A stretch of DNA of 59,632 nt from Treponema_I sp045616125 (lineage in GTDB: Bacteria; Spirochaetota; Spirochaetia; Treponematales; Treponemataceae). Where the stretch lies: positions 1-59,632 of the forward strand of contig JAZLGC010000048.1 of the NCBI GenBank assembly GCA_045616125.1. The letters are read 5' to 3'. Shown one piece after another: positions 34,389 to 43,492 of the stretch. The position numbers and the translations under genes were made by a program. The notes below the pieces were generated by a model. That model worked only from the letters and a program-made list of their open reading frames with translations. It was not told the origin of the DNA and searched no databases. How positions within the stretch are numbered: the stretch's first letter is position 1; the number at the start of each line of letters is the position of its first letter.

Positions 34389-36236
34389 TTATTTCGTTAC
34401 CAATGCAATGGAACCATCCCAGTCATCGGGAGGATTTTCAATGAATTCTTCACACCGGCCCAGCATCAGCATCGTTGCTTTGTCAGCAGGATTATAATCG
34501 TGAGCCTTAAAAAAATATTGTTCGGCAGTAGTAAAATTGCCCATGGTGTACTGGTGCATGCCCTTTGCATAATTTTCAAGCCAGGCAGATTCTTCCGGCA
34601 TGGACTGTTCAGTAATTGCCAGAGCATAAATAGGAACGGCCACCGACTTACCTTTTACACGAACATTGTCCAGATGACGGTATACCTGACCATCACGCAG
34701 ATCAGCACGCACCGATTCTGTAATAATGACCGGCTCGCCGTATAACTTTGTCAGGCCTTCAACACGAGATGAAATATTTACACTATCACCAATTACCGTA
34801 TATTCACGTTTATCATCACTACCGATGGAACCGACAATAGCTTCTCCGTAATGAATGCCGGTACCGATAGAAAAGTTCAAACCATCCGGCAGCGTAAGGG
34901 AAATGGGAATATCTTTTACCGCCTGATGCATCTCAATGGCAGCGTTGGCAGCCCGGTTTGCGTTATCAGGATAACTTTCCGGTGCGCCAAACAGAGCCAT
35001 AATACAGTCGCCCATGAATTTATCAATGATGCCGCCGTGTTTTTTTATGATGCGGCCCATGGTGGCAAAGAATGTGTTAAGAAAGGCTACAACAGCTTCC
35101 GGCGCGTTCAGCTCACTGATACTGGTAAAGTTCCGGATATCAGTCATCATAACGGCAACTTTCCGCTTTTCACCAACAGACTGCTTGGTTTCAGCGCCAC
35201 CGGCAATTACTTCTTCAATAATGGAATCAGGAACAAAACGGCTGAATGCCCTGCGCATATTTGATTCTGCCAGCTGGGCTTTATGATATGACAACTCCTG
35301 GGCAATAAGTTTTTCGTACACCGTAATCAACGTAGCCAACCGCTGAGTATTACGGATACGGAACACATTTTCTGAAAAACTGCCCAAATGAACGCTGAAA
35401 ACAAGATTCTCTGAAGGCTTTGTAGGGAATCCTTCGTAACACTTTATGGTATCAAACTGACCGGAGGTATAGAACACCGACTGCTCTACCCGTGACTGCT
35501 CCCAGTTGAATTTTGAGATTCCCAGAGCACGGGATTCAGCATCGGTGCGGCACACCTGCATAAAGTCGAGGAATTCTTCGTCAGAAAGACGTGATGACCT
35601 CTGGTAATACTGGGTAAGGTTCATGTCATACACGATGATTCCCAGAACGTCATAGGGAATAATACCCCGGATATCCTGGCTCATGCGCGAAACCAAATCT
35701 TCTATGCTGAACGAGCCTGTGGCAGACCAGGCATTCTGAACCAGAAGCAGATTGAACAGGTCATGATCCATGGCACTGATGGAATCTTTCAAGAGCTGCG
35801 GCAGCGACTGGTTTTCAGGAACGGATACCGGTTCCGAAGAAGTCTGTTCAGCGGATACGGCCACGTCTGAAACCAAATCGTTTACCATATCAACAAGTGA
35901 CTGGATATTGCCGAATTCCGGTACAAAAAATCCGTCAGCTTCGTTATTTTCTGCCCAATACTGGGTAATTGACGATTCTTCCATGTTGCACAGAATAACC
36001 TGTGTATTTGCCGTTGCCGGAGTTTTTTTAATGAGACGGCACAAGGTATACCCGGTAATGTCCGACAGATCGGCACTGAGAACTGCTGCCGCCGGCTGAA
36101 GCTGATGAACCATGGTTAGGGCATCAAAACCTGACGAAACAGAATGAACAGTGTATCCGGCTGCACTGAGAGCCTGGGAACAAATGGTGTTCAGGGTAGG
36201 AGAATCAATGGCTACCACACAGTATTTATCAGTCAC
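34389..36236 (-). CDS. Class III adenylate cyclase with N-terminal degenerate receiver domain
   Basis: A 615-residue protein. Residues 1-120 form a receiver-like domain in which the expected phospho-acceptor position is Ser54 (AAAVLSADLSDITG, aligned from the C-terminal Gly), the acidic pocket has only one Asp (VAIDSPT) and the conserved Lys is missing. A GAF-like middle region (about 150-320) follows, then the cyclase: metal Asp in VAVMMTDIRNFTS, IIDKFMGDCIMALFG, and YTVIGDSVNISSRVEG. The Lys/Asp pair marks ATP as substrate. The C-terminal YAKGMHQYTMGNFTTAEQYFFKAHDYNP looks like one or two TPR units. It is encoded between cheA and the receptors, starting at a GTG overlapping cheA by 8 bp, so cAMP is the likely output. 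Confidence 0.88.
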   Translation of the reverse strand: MTDKYCVVAIDSPTLNTICSQALSAAGYTVHSVSSGFDALTMVHQLQPAAAVLSADLSDITGYTLCRLIKKTPATANTQVILCNMEESSITQYWAENNEADGFFVPEFGNIQSLVDMVNDLVSDVAVSAEQTSSEPVSVPENQSLPQLLKDSISAMDHDLFNLLLVQNAWSATGSFSIEDLVSRMSQDIRGIIPYDVLGIIVYDMNLTQYYQRSSRLSDEEFLDFMQVCRTDAESRALGISKFNWEQSRVEQSVFYTSGQFDTIKCYEGFPTKPSENLVFSVHLGSFSENVFRIRNTQRLATLITVYEKLIAQELSYHKAQLAESNMRRAFSRFVPDSIIEEVIAGGAETKQSVGEKRKVAVMMTDIRNFTSISELNAPEAVVAFLNTFFATMGRIIKKHGGIIDKFMGDCIMALFGAPESYPDNANRAANAAIEMHQAVKDIPISLTLPDGLNFSIGTGIHYGEAIVGSIGSDDKREYTVIGDSVNISSRVEGLTKLYGEPVIITESVRADLRDGQVYRHLDNVRVKGKSVAVPIYALAITEQSMPEESAWLENYAKGMHQYTMGNFTTAEQYFFKAHDYNPADKATMLMLGRCEEFIENPPDDWDGSIALVTK

Positions 36237-38298
36237 CTAGCAGCTCCTTTGCAGCCTGCAGCAGATTACCGCGCTGGAATTCAGATTTAACGATGAACGC
36301 CTGTGCGCCGCCGGAAATGAATTTTTCCTTGGTTTCAGGGTCGTACACGCCGGAAACAACGATAACCGGGGTTTCAGCGTATTCTTCAAGGCGGCGTACG
36401 TTACTCAGGAACACCAGACCGTCCATACGGGGCATCTTAATATCAGTAACGATGCAGTCAATTTTCTTTACTTTCAGCAGTTCAAGGGCAATAATTCCGT
36501 CTTCTGCAGTTTCTACCCGGTAGCCGGCAGTTTCAAAAATAGACTGTTCAATCTGGCGAGTTGTAGCTGAGTCATCAACAATAAGCACAGAATAGGTTTT
36601 CCGGGTATTCTTGCTCTGATACTTCTTCAAGTCATACGACAAAAGCCCCTTCAGGCGGCGGATAATGTCCGGAATATTGAGAATCGGTATGATGGCATAG
36701 TTTTCGTCATATACAACACCCTGCAAAGCCTGCAGTCCGCCAAGAATCGGCGGCAGCGGATTAACGACAACGTTTTCATACTGACTGATGGAATCAACGA
36801 TAATGGCAATCTGGGTTTCAAGATATTCAACAACAATCAGTGATGTTGCATGTTCGTTTTTTGCCGTTCCCGTTATGGATGACAGATAATATACAGGAAT
36901 CAGCTCATTATGCAGATGCACATAACTCTGCCCCTGCATCATGGTAAAGCCGGCAGGATCACAGTCCAGAACTTCCACTATATAGTGGGAAGGAATCATC
37001 AGTTTCAGGTTGCCGGTGTACACGAACAAGCCCTGCTGTGTAGCAAGTGACAGAGGAATTGTCAGCTCAAAACTGGTTCCCTGCCCCGCACTGGTTTTAA
37101 CATGAATCTGTCCCTTAATAGACTCCATGGCAGTACGGACAACATCAAGACCTACACCACGCCCGCTTAAGGCGCCAGGTTTATCAGTAGTGGAAAAACC
37201 TGACATGAACAGGTACTGCTGAAGCTCTTTTTCTGTAAGAGTAGCAATGGTAGCCTTCTGTTCTGGAAACAGGGATTCTGCCTTCTTTCTGATTTTTTCA
37301 TACTGAATACCACGGCCATCATCACTGACAGTAAGTACAATGTGGCTTGCAACCTGCTGACTTGTTACACTGATTTTTCCATTTGGTGATTTTCCGGCTG
37401 CAACACGTTCTTCCACCGTTTCAATACCGTGGTCAATGCTGTTACGAACCAGATGCAGCAGGATTTCCTTCAGTTTTTCAAGGATTGCCTTATCAAGCAT
37501 GAAGCTGGTAGCAGGAATGTCAAAATCTATGTTTTTTGAAAGACGGATAGCATCCTGCTCAATTTCCTGCCGAAGCGGAGTAAGAACCATGGAAAGCGGC
37601 AGCATACGCAGGTCAAGCAGTTCATGCTGGGTATCAAATATGGCATTTTCTGTCAGAAGCAGGTCTTCTTTCAACTGTTTTGGCAGTTCCCGGATAGATC
37701 CACTGTTCTGGGCGACCAGTTTCCGTTCAAATTCTTCCAGCTGGTTCTTGAACCTGAACTGATTGATAATCAGGTTATCAAAAGAACGGATGATGTCATT
37801 GATGCGGCTGATATCAATGCGGATGGACGTAATATTCTCAAGACTGTCATCATTTTCGTCTGTATCTTCAATATGTTCCTGTATTGTTTCCAGCTCATCT
37901 ACCGAAAAGAACATACCGGAAGCAGCCTTTTCCAGTACTTTGGTAACGGTACTGCAGTCAATGGCATCAGTTCCCGATGTCTTAATCTGTTTAATGGCCC
38001 GTTTAATTTCCTCAGCGGTTGCATACGAGAGGGTAACAATGCGGTCACTTAAGTCAAACTGCTTTTCCCGGATTCCCTTAAAGACATCTTCAAGTCCATG
38101 AGAAAGTTTTTCAATAACCGTAAAGCCCAGCATGCGGGCTGTGCCCTTGATAGTATGCAACTCACGAAGAATCAGCGCCTGAATGTCCAGATTTTTCGGA
38201 TCCTTTTTCAGGTCAATGACACCGTTGTTCAGCGTTTCAAGGTGCTCTGCCGTTTCTTCTATAAAGCTGTCAGTAAAGGCTGCAGACGAAAATTCCAT
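36229..38298 (-). CDS. cheA: Hybrid chemotaxis histidine kinase CheA with C-terminal receiver
   Basis: A 689-residue kinase. Domains in order: Hpt with phosphorylated His48 (RELHTIKGTARMLGF), helical dimerisation region (about 150-260), HATPase (HLVRNSIDHGIETV, VSDDGRGI, GRGVGLDVV), CheW-like regulatory domain (about 420-550), and a receiver with acceptor Asp619 (IVTDIKMPRMDG). There is no recognisable P2 CheY-binding domain. The fused receiver may act as phosphate sink or internal response regulator because no separate cheY is in the operon. GAGGAAATG precedes the ATG. Upstream cheR ends 1 bp away. Confidence 0.95.
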   Translation of the reverse strand: MEFSSAAFTDSFIEETAEHLETLNNGVIDLKKDPKNLDIQALILRELHTIKGTARMLGFTVIEKLSHGLEDVFKGIREKQFDLSDRIVTLSYATAEEIKRAIKQIKTSGTDAIDCSTVTKVLEKAASGMFFSVDELETIQEHIEDTDENDDSLENITSIRIDISRINDIIRSFDNLIINQFRFKNQLEEFERKLVAQNSGSIRELPKQLKEDLLLTENAIFDTQHELLDLRMLPLSMVLTPLRQEIEQDAIRLSKNIDFDIPATSFMLDKAILEKLKEILLHLVRNSIDHGIETVEERVAAGKSPNGKISVTSQQVASHIVLTVSDDGRGIQYEKIRKKAESLFPEQKATIATLTEKELQQYLFMSGFSTTDKPGALSGRGVGLDVVRTAMESIKGQIHVKTSAGQGTSFELTIPLSLATQQGLFVYTGNLKLMIPSHYIVEVLDCDPAGFTMMQGQSYVHLHNELIPVYYLSSITGTAKNEHATSLIVVEYLETQIAIIVDSISQYENVVVNPLPPILGGLQALQGVVYDENYAIIPILNIPDIIRRLKGLLSYDLKKYQSKNTRKTYSVLIVDDSATTRQIEQSIFETAGYRVETAEDGIIALELLKVKKIDCIVTDIKMPRMDGLVFLSNVRRLEEYAETPVIVVSGVYDPETKEKFISGGAQAFIVKSEFQRGNLLQAAKELLGD

Positions 38299-38299
38299 A

Positions 38300-39676
38300 T
38301 CATTTCCTCAAAAGACTGTTACACAGATTCAGAAAATATGCCGGACTGAAGTTTTCCAGCAGGAATGCGTACTGGGTGCTCTCAAACAATTCCGGATTTT
38401 TCAGCAGATTCACACATCGCTGCAGGGCATCTTCTGCACCCTTAGCGTTCTGCATACGCTGACAGGTCATTCCAAGCTGAAACTGGGCCGGCCAGAAGCG
38501 GGGATTCGCCACAGCGGAGCGGAAAAAGGAGTCATGGGCATCCTGCAGACTGTTTTCTGAAAGAGCTATCATGCCCAGGTAATAGTGCCGGAATTCCAGC
38601 TGGGTCGCTTTAAAACGGAATGCTGTTACTGCAGTTCTGGCTTCCTGAAACTGGCGGTCTTTAATATGCTGCTGTACATCAACCCATAATTCTTCAACAG
38701 ACTGAACAGTGGATGAATCAGAAATTGTTTCAAGCCGTTTTTTAGCTGCAACAATTCCTGCAGGCAGCTCTTCCAGTTCTGCCACCTGATTGTCCGGCTG
38801 AATTCTGACTGCAGTACTCTGTTCCATACTGCGCCGTCTGGTAGCAGCAAGGCTCCTTTTTTGTGCCGGGTCTACTTTCCGCATGAAATACACCGACTGA
38901 AAATGATCTTTCATCAGTGGCAGGGAATCAGGACATTCGATACTGGCAATTTCATTGATTGAAAGAAACAACAGTCCGCCAGGTTTCAGTGCACGGCTTA
39001 CCTTCTGCAATACCTGCAGCTGATTCTGAGAACTGAAATAAATGAATACGTTCCTCAGGAAAATCACGTCAACACTTTCATCAGCCACCGGTAATACGGT
39101 ATCGGTAATCAGGTTATAGGTAACAGCAGTAATGTGAGACTTGATTTCGTCTGATACTATCAGTTTTTTTTCTTCGCCATCAGTAAACGCACCCAATTCC
39201 TGCAGCAGATGCATATAGTGATTTTCGTTCCGCCGGAAACTGTGGTTTCCATACTCGCCTTTACGCAACACAGCCAAAGCATTCCGGTCAATATCAGAAG
39301 CCGTTACCTGCACCGTAACGCCGCATTTTTTCCCCAGTGCATACAACGAAAGCGCCTCTTCACCGGTAGAACTGGCGGCACTCCAGATATGCATGGAACC
39401 GCCGGCATATAACGGAAATACCATGTCTTCCAGATAACTGAAATGAATTTCTTCACGGAAAAAATAGGTTTCGTTTATGGCAGCTTCGTCAATAAGGGCA
39501 GACCGTTCCATCTCATCGCGCTGTACCAGAGCAAGATATTGCTCTTCTGTGTACTTGAACTGATCAAGGTTTGACTGAATCCAGTTGTCCAGATACACCT
39601 TGTGGGAAGGATTAACCCGAATGCCTGTAGCTTCTTCAATATACGAGTAAATTGATTCAAAAGTTGTATCTGACAT
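38300..39676 (-). CDS. cheR: Chemotaxis methyltransferase CheR with C-terminal TPR region
   Basis: A 458-residue protein. The N-terminal 270 residues are CheR: AAINETYFFREEIHFSYLE, the SAM-binding SAASSTGEEALSLYALG, and VDVIFLRNVFIYFS. From about 330 onward lie TPR-like helices (ARTAVTAFRFKATQLEFRHYYLGMIALSE, SLQDAHDSFFRSAVANPRFWPAQFQLG). It should methylate receptor glutamates, although these receptors have unusual hairpins. TPR-bearing CheR proteins belong to non-motility chemosensory systems in several phyla. Confidence 0.93.
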   Translation of the reverse strand: MSDTTFESIYSYIEEATGIRVNPSHKVYLDNWIQSNLDQFKYTEEQYLALVQRDEMERSALIDEAAINETYFFREEIHFSYLEDMVFPLYAGGSMHIWSAASSTGEEALSLYALGKKCGVTVQVTASDIDRNALAVLRKGEYGNHSFRRNENHYMHLLQELGAFTDGEEKKLIVSDEIKSHITAVTYNLITDTVLPVADESVDVIFLRNVFIYFSSQNQLQVLQKVSRALKPGGLLFLSINEIASIECPDSLPLMKDHFQSVYFMRKVDPAQKRSLAATRRRSMEQSTAVRIQPDNQVAELEELPAGIVAAKKRLETISDSSTVQSVEELWVDVQQHIKDRQFQEARTAVTAFRFKATQLEFRHYYLGMIALSENSLQDAHDSFFRSAVANPRFWPAQFQLGMTCQRMQNAKGAEDALQRCVNLLKNPELFESTQYAFLLENFSPAYFLNLCNSLLRK

Positions 39677-39679
39677 AGC

Positions 39680-40759
39680 TTACCGTATCCATCCCGCAAG
39701 CTGCGAAATACGTGGTGCAATTCCTTCAAGGGGTAGTACTGCAGACGCAGCATGTATATCGATGGCTGCCTTAGGCATACCGAATACTACACAGGTAGCT
39801 TCATTCTGACAGATGGTAACAGCTCCCTGCTTTTTCAGGGCTTCCATACCGGCAGCTCCATCGCGGCCCATTCCGGTAAGCAGCGCTGCAATACAACGCT
39901 GTCCGGCAACCCGTGCTGCACTGAAGAACATCTCATCAACAGCAGGCCGCAGAAAGTGCACTGGTGGAGTCTGGGCAAGACGCAGAATATACCGGTTATT
40001 ACTATGCTCAACAAGAAGATGATATTCAGCAGGTGCCACATACACGTGGCCGGCTTCTGCTGTTTCACCATCTTTTGCAAGGGTAACATTACACCCTGTT
40101 GAATGCTTGAGCCAGGCCGTAAACTGCTGGTCAAAAAGTGTATCGATATGTTGGGTAACAAGCACGGGTAGAGGAAAATCCGGGCCTAACTGACGCACTA
40201 CCTGCTGAACTGCTTCCGGTCCGCCGGTACTGGCACCAATCAATACCAGACTGTACGGGGCTTCTGTTTCTGTATCAGAATCATAGGTTACCGTAATGCT
40301 GCCGGTACGTTTTGCATCATAGGGAACAGAAAGCCCCTGCAACGCATCCCGCAGCATAAAATAGTTATGTTTCTTGCTGACAGCATCTGAAAGAGTATCG
40401 CAGAACTGCGTCAGTTGTTCGCTTGTCATGCTTACAAGACTTGGTTTTTCTACAAATTCAAGCACACCCTGCTTACGGCAGGCATCTTTTACAGAAGAAT
40501 CCTGCTCCGTAGAAAACATGACTACGGCAGGCGGTGTGCTGCTCCGTGAAAAGATTTCTTTTGTAGCCATAAGCCCATCCATAACAGGCATGTGGTAATC
40601 CATGACAATAAGGTCAGGTTCGTTTTCCAGCGCTTTCTGCACTGCCTTTTCGCCGTTTTCGGCCATGCAGACTACCTGAAACCGAGGATCATCTCCCATA
40701 ACCTGTTTTAACATGGCCCGCACAACAGCAGAATCGTCAACAATCATGGTGCGTATCAT
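39680..40759 (-). CDS. cheB: Chemotaxis response regulator methylesterase CheB
   Basis: A 359-residue protein. The receiver (about 1-125) has TMIVDDSAVVRAML, phospho-acceptor in LIVMDYHMPVMDG, and Lys in FVEKPS. The methylesterase catalytic triad is visible as Ser in IGASTGGPEA, His in VTQHIDTLF and Asp in TGMGRDGAAG. It would demethylate receptor Glu residues. ATG overlaps the stop of the CheW-like gene by 4 nt. Confidence 0.95.
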   Translation of the reverse strand: MIRTMIVDDSAVVRAMLKQVMGDDPRFQVVCMAENGEKAVQKALENEPDLIVMDYHMPVMDGLMATKEIFSRSSTPPAVVMFSTEQDSSVKDACRKQGVLEFVEKPSLVSMTSEQLTQFCDTLSDAVSKKHNYFMLRDALQGLSVPYDAKRTGSITVTYDSDTETEAPYSLVLIGASTGGPEAVQQVVRQLGPDFPLPVLVTQHIDTLFDQQFTAWLKHSTGCNVTLAKDGETAEAGHVYVAPAEYHLLVEHSNNRYILRLAQTPPVHFLRPAVDEMFFSAARVAGQRCIAALLTGMGRDGAAGMEALKKQGAVTICQNEATCVVFGMPKAAIDIHAASAVLPLEGIAPRISQLAGWIR

Positions 40760-41094
40760 GAAAAATACTCTCCTTTTTCGGCAGCAATCTGCAAGAAGCG
40801 GTAATCAACTAGGTACTGCACCCGGCCTCGGGTAAAATGTATCCCTATCAATCCCCGGTTACGAAGCGCTTCCCCCAACTCGCCTGACAGAACCCGGCAA
40901 TCAGTCAGAGAAAGCTGCTCCAGATGAGGAATAACCTTTGTGTTATACAGGGTGCCATTACATGTGATGGTTGATCCATTGCCTGTCCAGCTGCTGCTTT
41001 CTACCATGGACTGGGGCAAAAGCAAATCATAGGAAGGAAAGGTCAGGCACACAAACCACTGAGTCTTATTCAATGTCTGACCGTACCTTATCAA
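40756..41094 (-). CDS. Small CheW-like protein of the Che operon
   Basis: Up to 112 residues. The stretch TQWFVCLTFPSYDLLLPQSMVESSS resembles the first strands of CheW, and VIPHLEQLSLTDCRVLSGELGEAL the middle, but the length is about two thirds of CheW and the protein may be a minimal or decayed adaptor. The start is uncertain: TTG at 41094 (inside cheW) or TTG at 41073 overlapping the cheW stop; neither has a clear ribosome site. Its place between cheW and cheB with 4-nt overlaps supports expression. Confidence 0.6.
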   Translation of the reverse strand: MIRYGQTLNKTQWFVCLTFPSYDLLLPQSMVESSSWTGNGSTITCNGTLYNTKVIPHLEQLSLTDCRVLSGELGEALRNRGLIGIHFTRGRVQYLVDYRFLQIAAEKGEYFS

Positions 41095-41563
41095 TAAGCG
41101 CTTTTGTTTTTAAAACCGGAGCTGTTACATCATCAAAGCTGATGGTTCCGGAAAACATCTGAGTACCTGCATCGGCAGAATCAGAAAAACTGTGGAATGA
41201 CACACTGCTTTCATGATGGAATTCCTGAATATCAGCTACCTGCAGTGCCAGATTGTTTTTATTCTTCAAAATGAGAAACAGCCGTTCTCCTGTTGTTTCT
41301 TCCCCTGCAAGCTGCGAAAAATCTACTACTGCATACGGCGTTCCATAGCTGTTAAGAACGCCTCGGATATACGATGGAACAAAAGGTAGCGGGAACAGTT
41401 CTGCATTCCGGACAATTTCTTTTACATCGGCAGAATCAATGGCGTAATTTTCAGAACCAGTTCTAAATACCAGCCAGGTAGATCCGGAGGTTTTATCGGT
41501 TTCCTGAGTCTCAGAATTCTGATTCTGACTGGCAACAATATCGTTATACAGAGCGTCACTCAT
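41066..41563 (-). CDS. cheW: CheW-type adaptor protein
   Basis: A 165-residue protein with one CheW domain: TWLVFRTGSENYAIDSADVKEIV, the LPFVPSYIRGVLNSYGTPYAVVDF core (normally RG-x-x-x-R-G-x-x-x-P-V-V-D), ERLFLILKNKNNLALQVADI. It couples receptors to CheA. The frame runs to 41590, but the ATG at 41563 sits 9 nt after a TATACT box and is preferred. It is the first gene of the Che operon. Confidence 0.88.
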   Translation of the reverse strand: MSDALYNDIVASQNQNSETQETDKTSGSTWLVFRTGSENYAIDSADVKEIVRNAELFPLPFVPSYIRGVLNSYGTPYAVVDFSQLAGEETTGERLFLILKNKNNLALQVADIQEFHHESSVSFHSFSDSADAGTQMFSGTISFDDVTAPVLKTKALIDKVRSDIE

Positions 41564-41572
41564 AGCATATAC

Positions 41573-41578
41573 AGTATA
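41573..41578 (-). promoter_or_regulatory. Promoter -10 of the Che operon
   Basis: TATACT on the minus strand 9 nt before the cheW ATG; the -35 is weak (TGAAAA 17 bp upstream). The mRNA would start about 2 nt before the ATG. Confidence 0.45.
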
Positions 41579-41617
41579 CCGTAAGTGCACGATTTTTTCA
41601 GTTTACTGGTGCTTTTT

Positions 41618-43492
41618 TTATCGTTTCTTTTTCTTGCCGGAACCAGTAAATTCAACAGGTTTTGCATCCCAGACAACGGCTACGCTGCGTTCCTTTACAT
41701 TGGGAATTCTGAGGAAACTGGGACAGTCTGAACGATGAATGATAAGACCTCGTCCACGGGATACATATCCCACAATGGAATCTCCGTAAATGGGGTAACA
41801 ACAGCGGGCACTGTGTACCATAAAGTTGGCAGTGTCCCCTACTCTGATCCGTAACGGTTCACTCTGACTGGCCGTTTTCCGCTGTTCTTCCTGCGACAGA
41901 GCCTGCTCAGCATCAACCTGATTCGCAGAACTGCCGGTTGAGCTGTTCTGGGCACTGTGGGTACCGGTTCCACTGCTGGCAGGAGTCGGTGTCTGCCCCG
42001 CAAAACTGGAATTGGCATCAGCATTTGCCAAAAGATATGCCTTGATTTTGCTGCGGGCTTTGCTGGTTTTTACGTACTGCAGCTGGTTTTCTGTAGGATG
42101 CGCCTGCGGATTTGTCAGAATATCAATAATCTGGGTGTTCTTCAGCGGACTGCTCAAGGGAATGATATGTCCGTCTGCTTTGGCACCAACAATGGTTTCG
42201 CCGATATGGGTATGAATGCTGTAGGCAAAGTCTACGGCAGTACTACCAACCGGCAGTTCCCGTACGTCTCCTTTTGGCGTAAAGACAAAAATGCTGTCAC
42301 CCAAAAGCTCATCACGGATCTCGCGGAACAACTCATCATCATTGCCCCCGTCTTTCCTGAGCGCCTTCAACTGATTGATGATGCTCAGGTTATCAATGCT
42401 TACGGCATCGTGGTTGGTGCCCTTTTTGTACAGCCAGTGCGACGCAACACCGTGTTCAGCCAGATGATGCATGTCGTGGGTACGGATCTGAATTTCAAGG
42501 GGCTTCCCATCACACATGACGGTAGTATGAAGACTCTGGTAACCGTTGGCCTTAGGCATGGCAATGTAGTCCTTGAAGCGGCCATCCAGTGGCAGCCACA
42601 GACGGTGCACCAGACCAATAAGGGTGTAACACTGGTTTACGTCATCACAGAGAATGCGGAGTGCCAAAAGGTCATAAATTTCATCAGCAGCCTTACCCCG
42701 TTTCTTCATCTTCTGATAAATCGAGTAAAAATGTTTGGCGCGACTTGAAATTTCTATATCGATGTTCTGTTTTGCAGCAGCTTTCAGTATGGCATTCTGT
42801 GCATTGGTCAGATAGACTGCCCGTTCATCCTTTTTCAAGGAAACCATCTGCTTTATCTGCAGGTATGCATCCGGGTTGGTATATTTCAGACTTAAATCTT
42901 CAAGTTCATCCTTTAAGCCCGACATACCAAGACGGTTTGCAAGAGGAGCCCATACATCAAGGGTTTCCTGGGCAATATACTTCTGATTTTCTTCAGTTTC
43001 ATGCTTTAAGAACCGGAGACGGTCCAGCCGGTCTGCCAGTTTTACCAGAATAACGCGGATATCGTCAGTCATGGCAAAAAGCATTTTCCGGAACGAGTCA
43101 GCCTGCTGCAAAGTCTTGTTCTGGAACTTCAGGGTACCGATGCGGCTGGTGCGGCTGATGATATTGGCCACACTTTTACCGAATTTCTTTTCTACGTCAT
43201 CAAGGGTAACGGATTCAAATACCAGAACATTGTGAAGAAGGGCAGAAACAACAGATTCTGCATCCATTTTATTGTGGGCAATAATAGCCGCAGTGCGCAG
43301 GGGATGATCAGTATACCGTTCTCCGTTGGGGCGGGTTTCTGGAATACCCTTTTCGCAAAGTTCGTTCAGCCAGTTCCAGGCATCGCGGATCAGTTTTTCA
43401 TCAGCTGCCGAACTGCCACCGGCTGCCGTATACGCAGGATACTCGGCAAAAAACTCTTCCAGCTCGTGCAGGTCATCATCTTTATGTTTCAT
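41618..43492 (-). CDS. rel: RelA/SpoT family (p)ppGpp synthetase with inactivated hydrolase motif
   Basis: A 624-residue protein. The N-terminal hydrolase domain keeps HPLRTAAIIAH (His63) but the HD motif reads LLHN at 87-88 and the following catalytic Glu-Asp pair is Val91-Phe92, so hydrolysis should be lost. The synthetase domain is intact (SIYQKMKKRG, GRFKDYIAMPKANGYQSLHT, EIQIRTHDMHHLAEHGVASHW); its Arg-Phe-Lys-Asp is the RXKD signature of bifunctional enzymes. TGS (FVFTPKGDVRELPVGSTAVDFAY) and a C-C-P zinc-finger region follow after a Ser/Thr/Gln-rich linker. The ACT domain is missing. It overlaps the DUF1275 gene stop. Confidence 0.9.
   Translation of the reverse strand: MKHKDDDLHELEEFFAEYPAYTAAGGSSAADEKLIRDAWNWLNELCEKGIPETRPNGERYTDHPLRTAAIIAHNKMDAESVVSALLHNVLVFESVTLDDVEKKFGKSVANIISRTSRIGTLKFQNKTLQQADSFRKMLFAMTDDIRVILVKLADRLDRLRFLKHETEENQKYIAQETLDVWAPLANRLGMSGLKDELEDLSLKYTNPDAYLQIKQMVSLKKDERAVYLTNAQNAILKAAAKQNIDIEISSRAKHFYSIYQKMKKRGKAADEIYDLLALRILCDDVNQCYTLIGLVHRLWLPLDGRFKDYIAMPKANGYQSLHTTVMCDGKPLEIQIRTHDMHHLAEHGVASHWLYKKGTNHDAVSIDNLSIINQLKALRKDGGNDDELFREIRDELLGDSIFVFTPKGDVRELPVGSTAVDFAYSIHTHIGETIVGAKADGHIIPLSSPLKNTQIIDILTNPQAHPTENQLQYVKTSKARSKIKAYLLANADANSSFAGQTPTPASSGTGTHSAQNSSTGSSANQVDAEQALSQEEQRKTASQSEPLRIRVGDTANFMVHSARCCYPIYGDSIVGYVSRGRGLIIHRSDCPSFLRIPNVKERSVAVVWDAKPVEFTGSGKKKKR

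Noticed and set aside
35014..35286. Antisense frames over the Che operon and other large genes
   Set aside because: They mirror well-supported genes on the other strand, have no ribosome sites and show biased residues typical of shadows.
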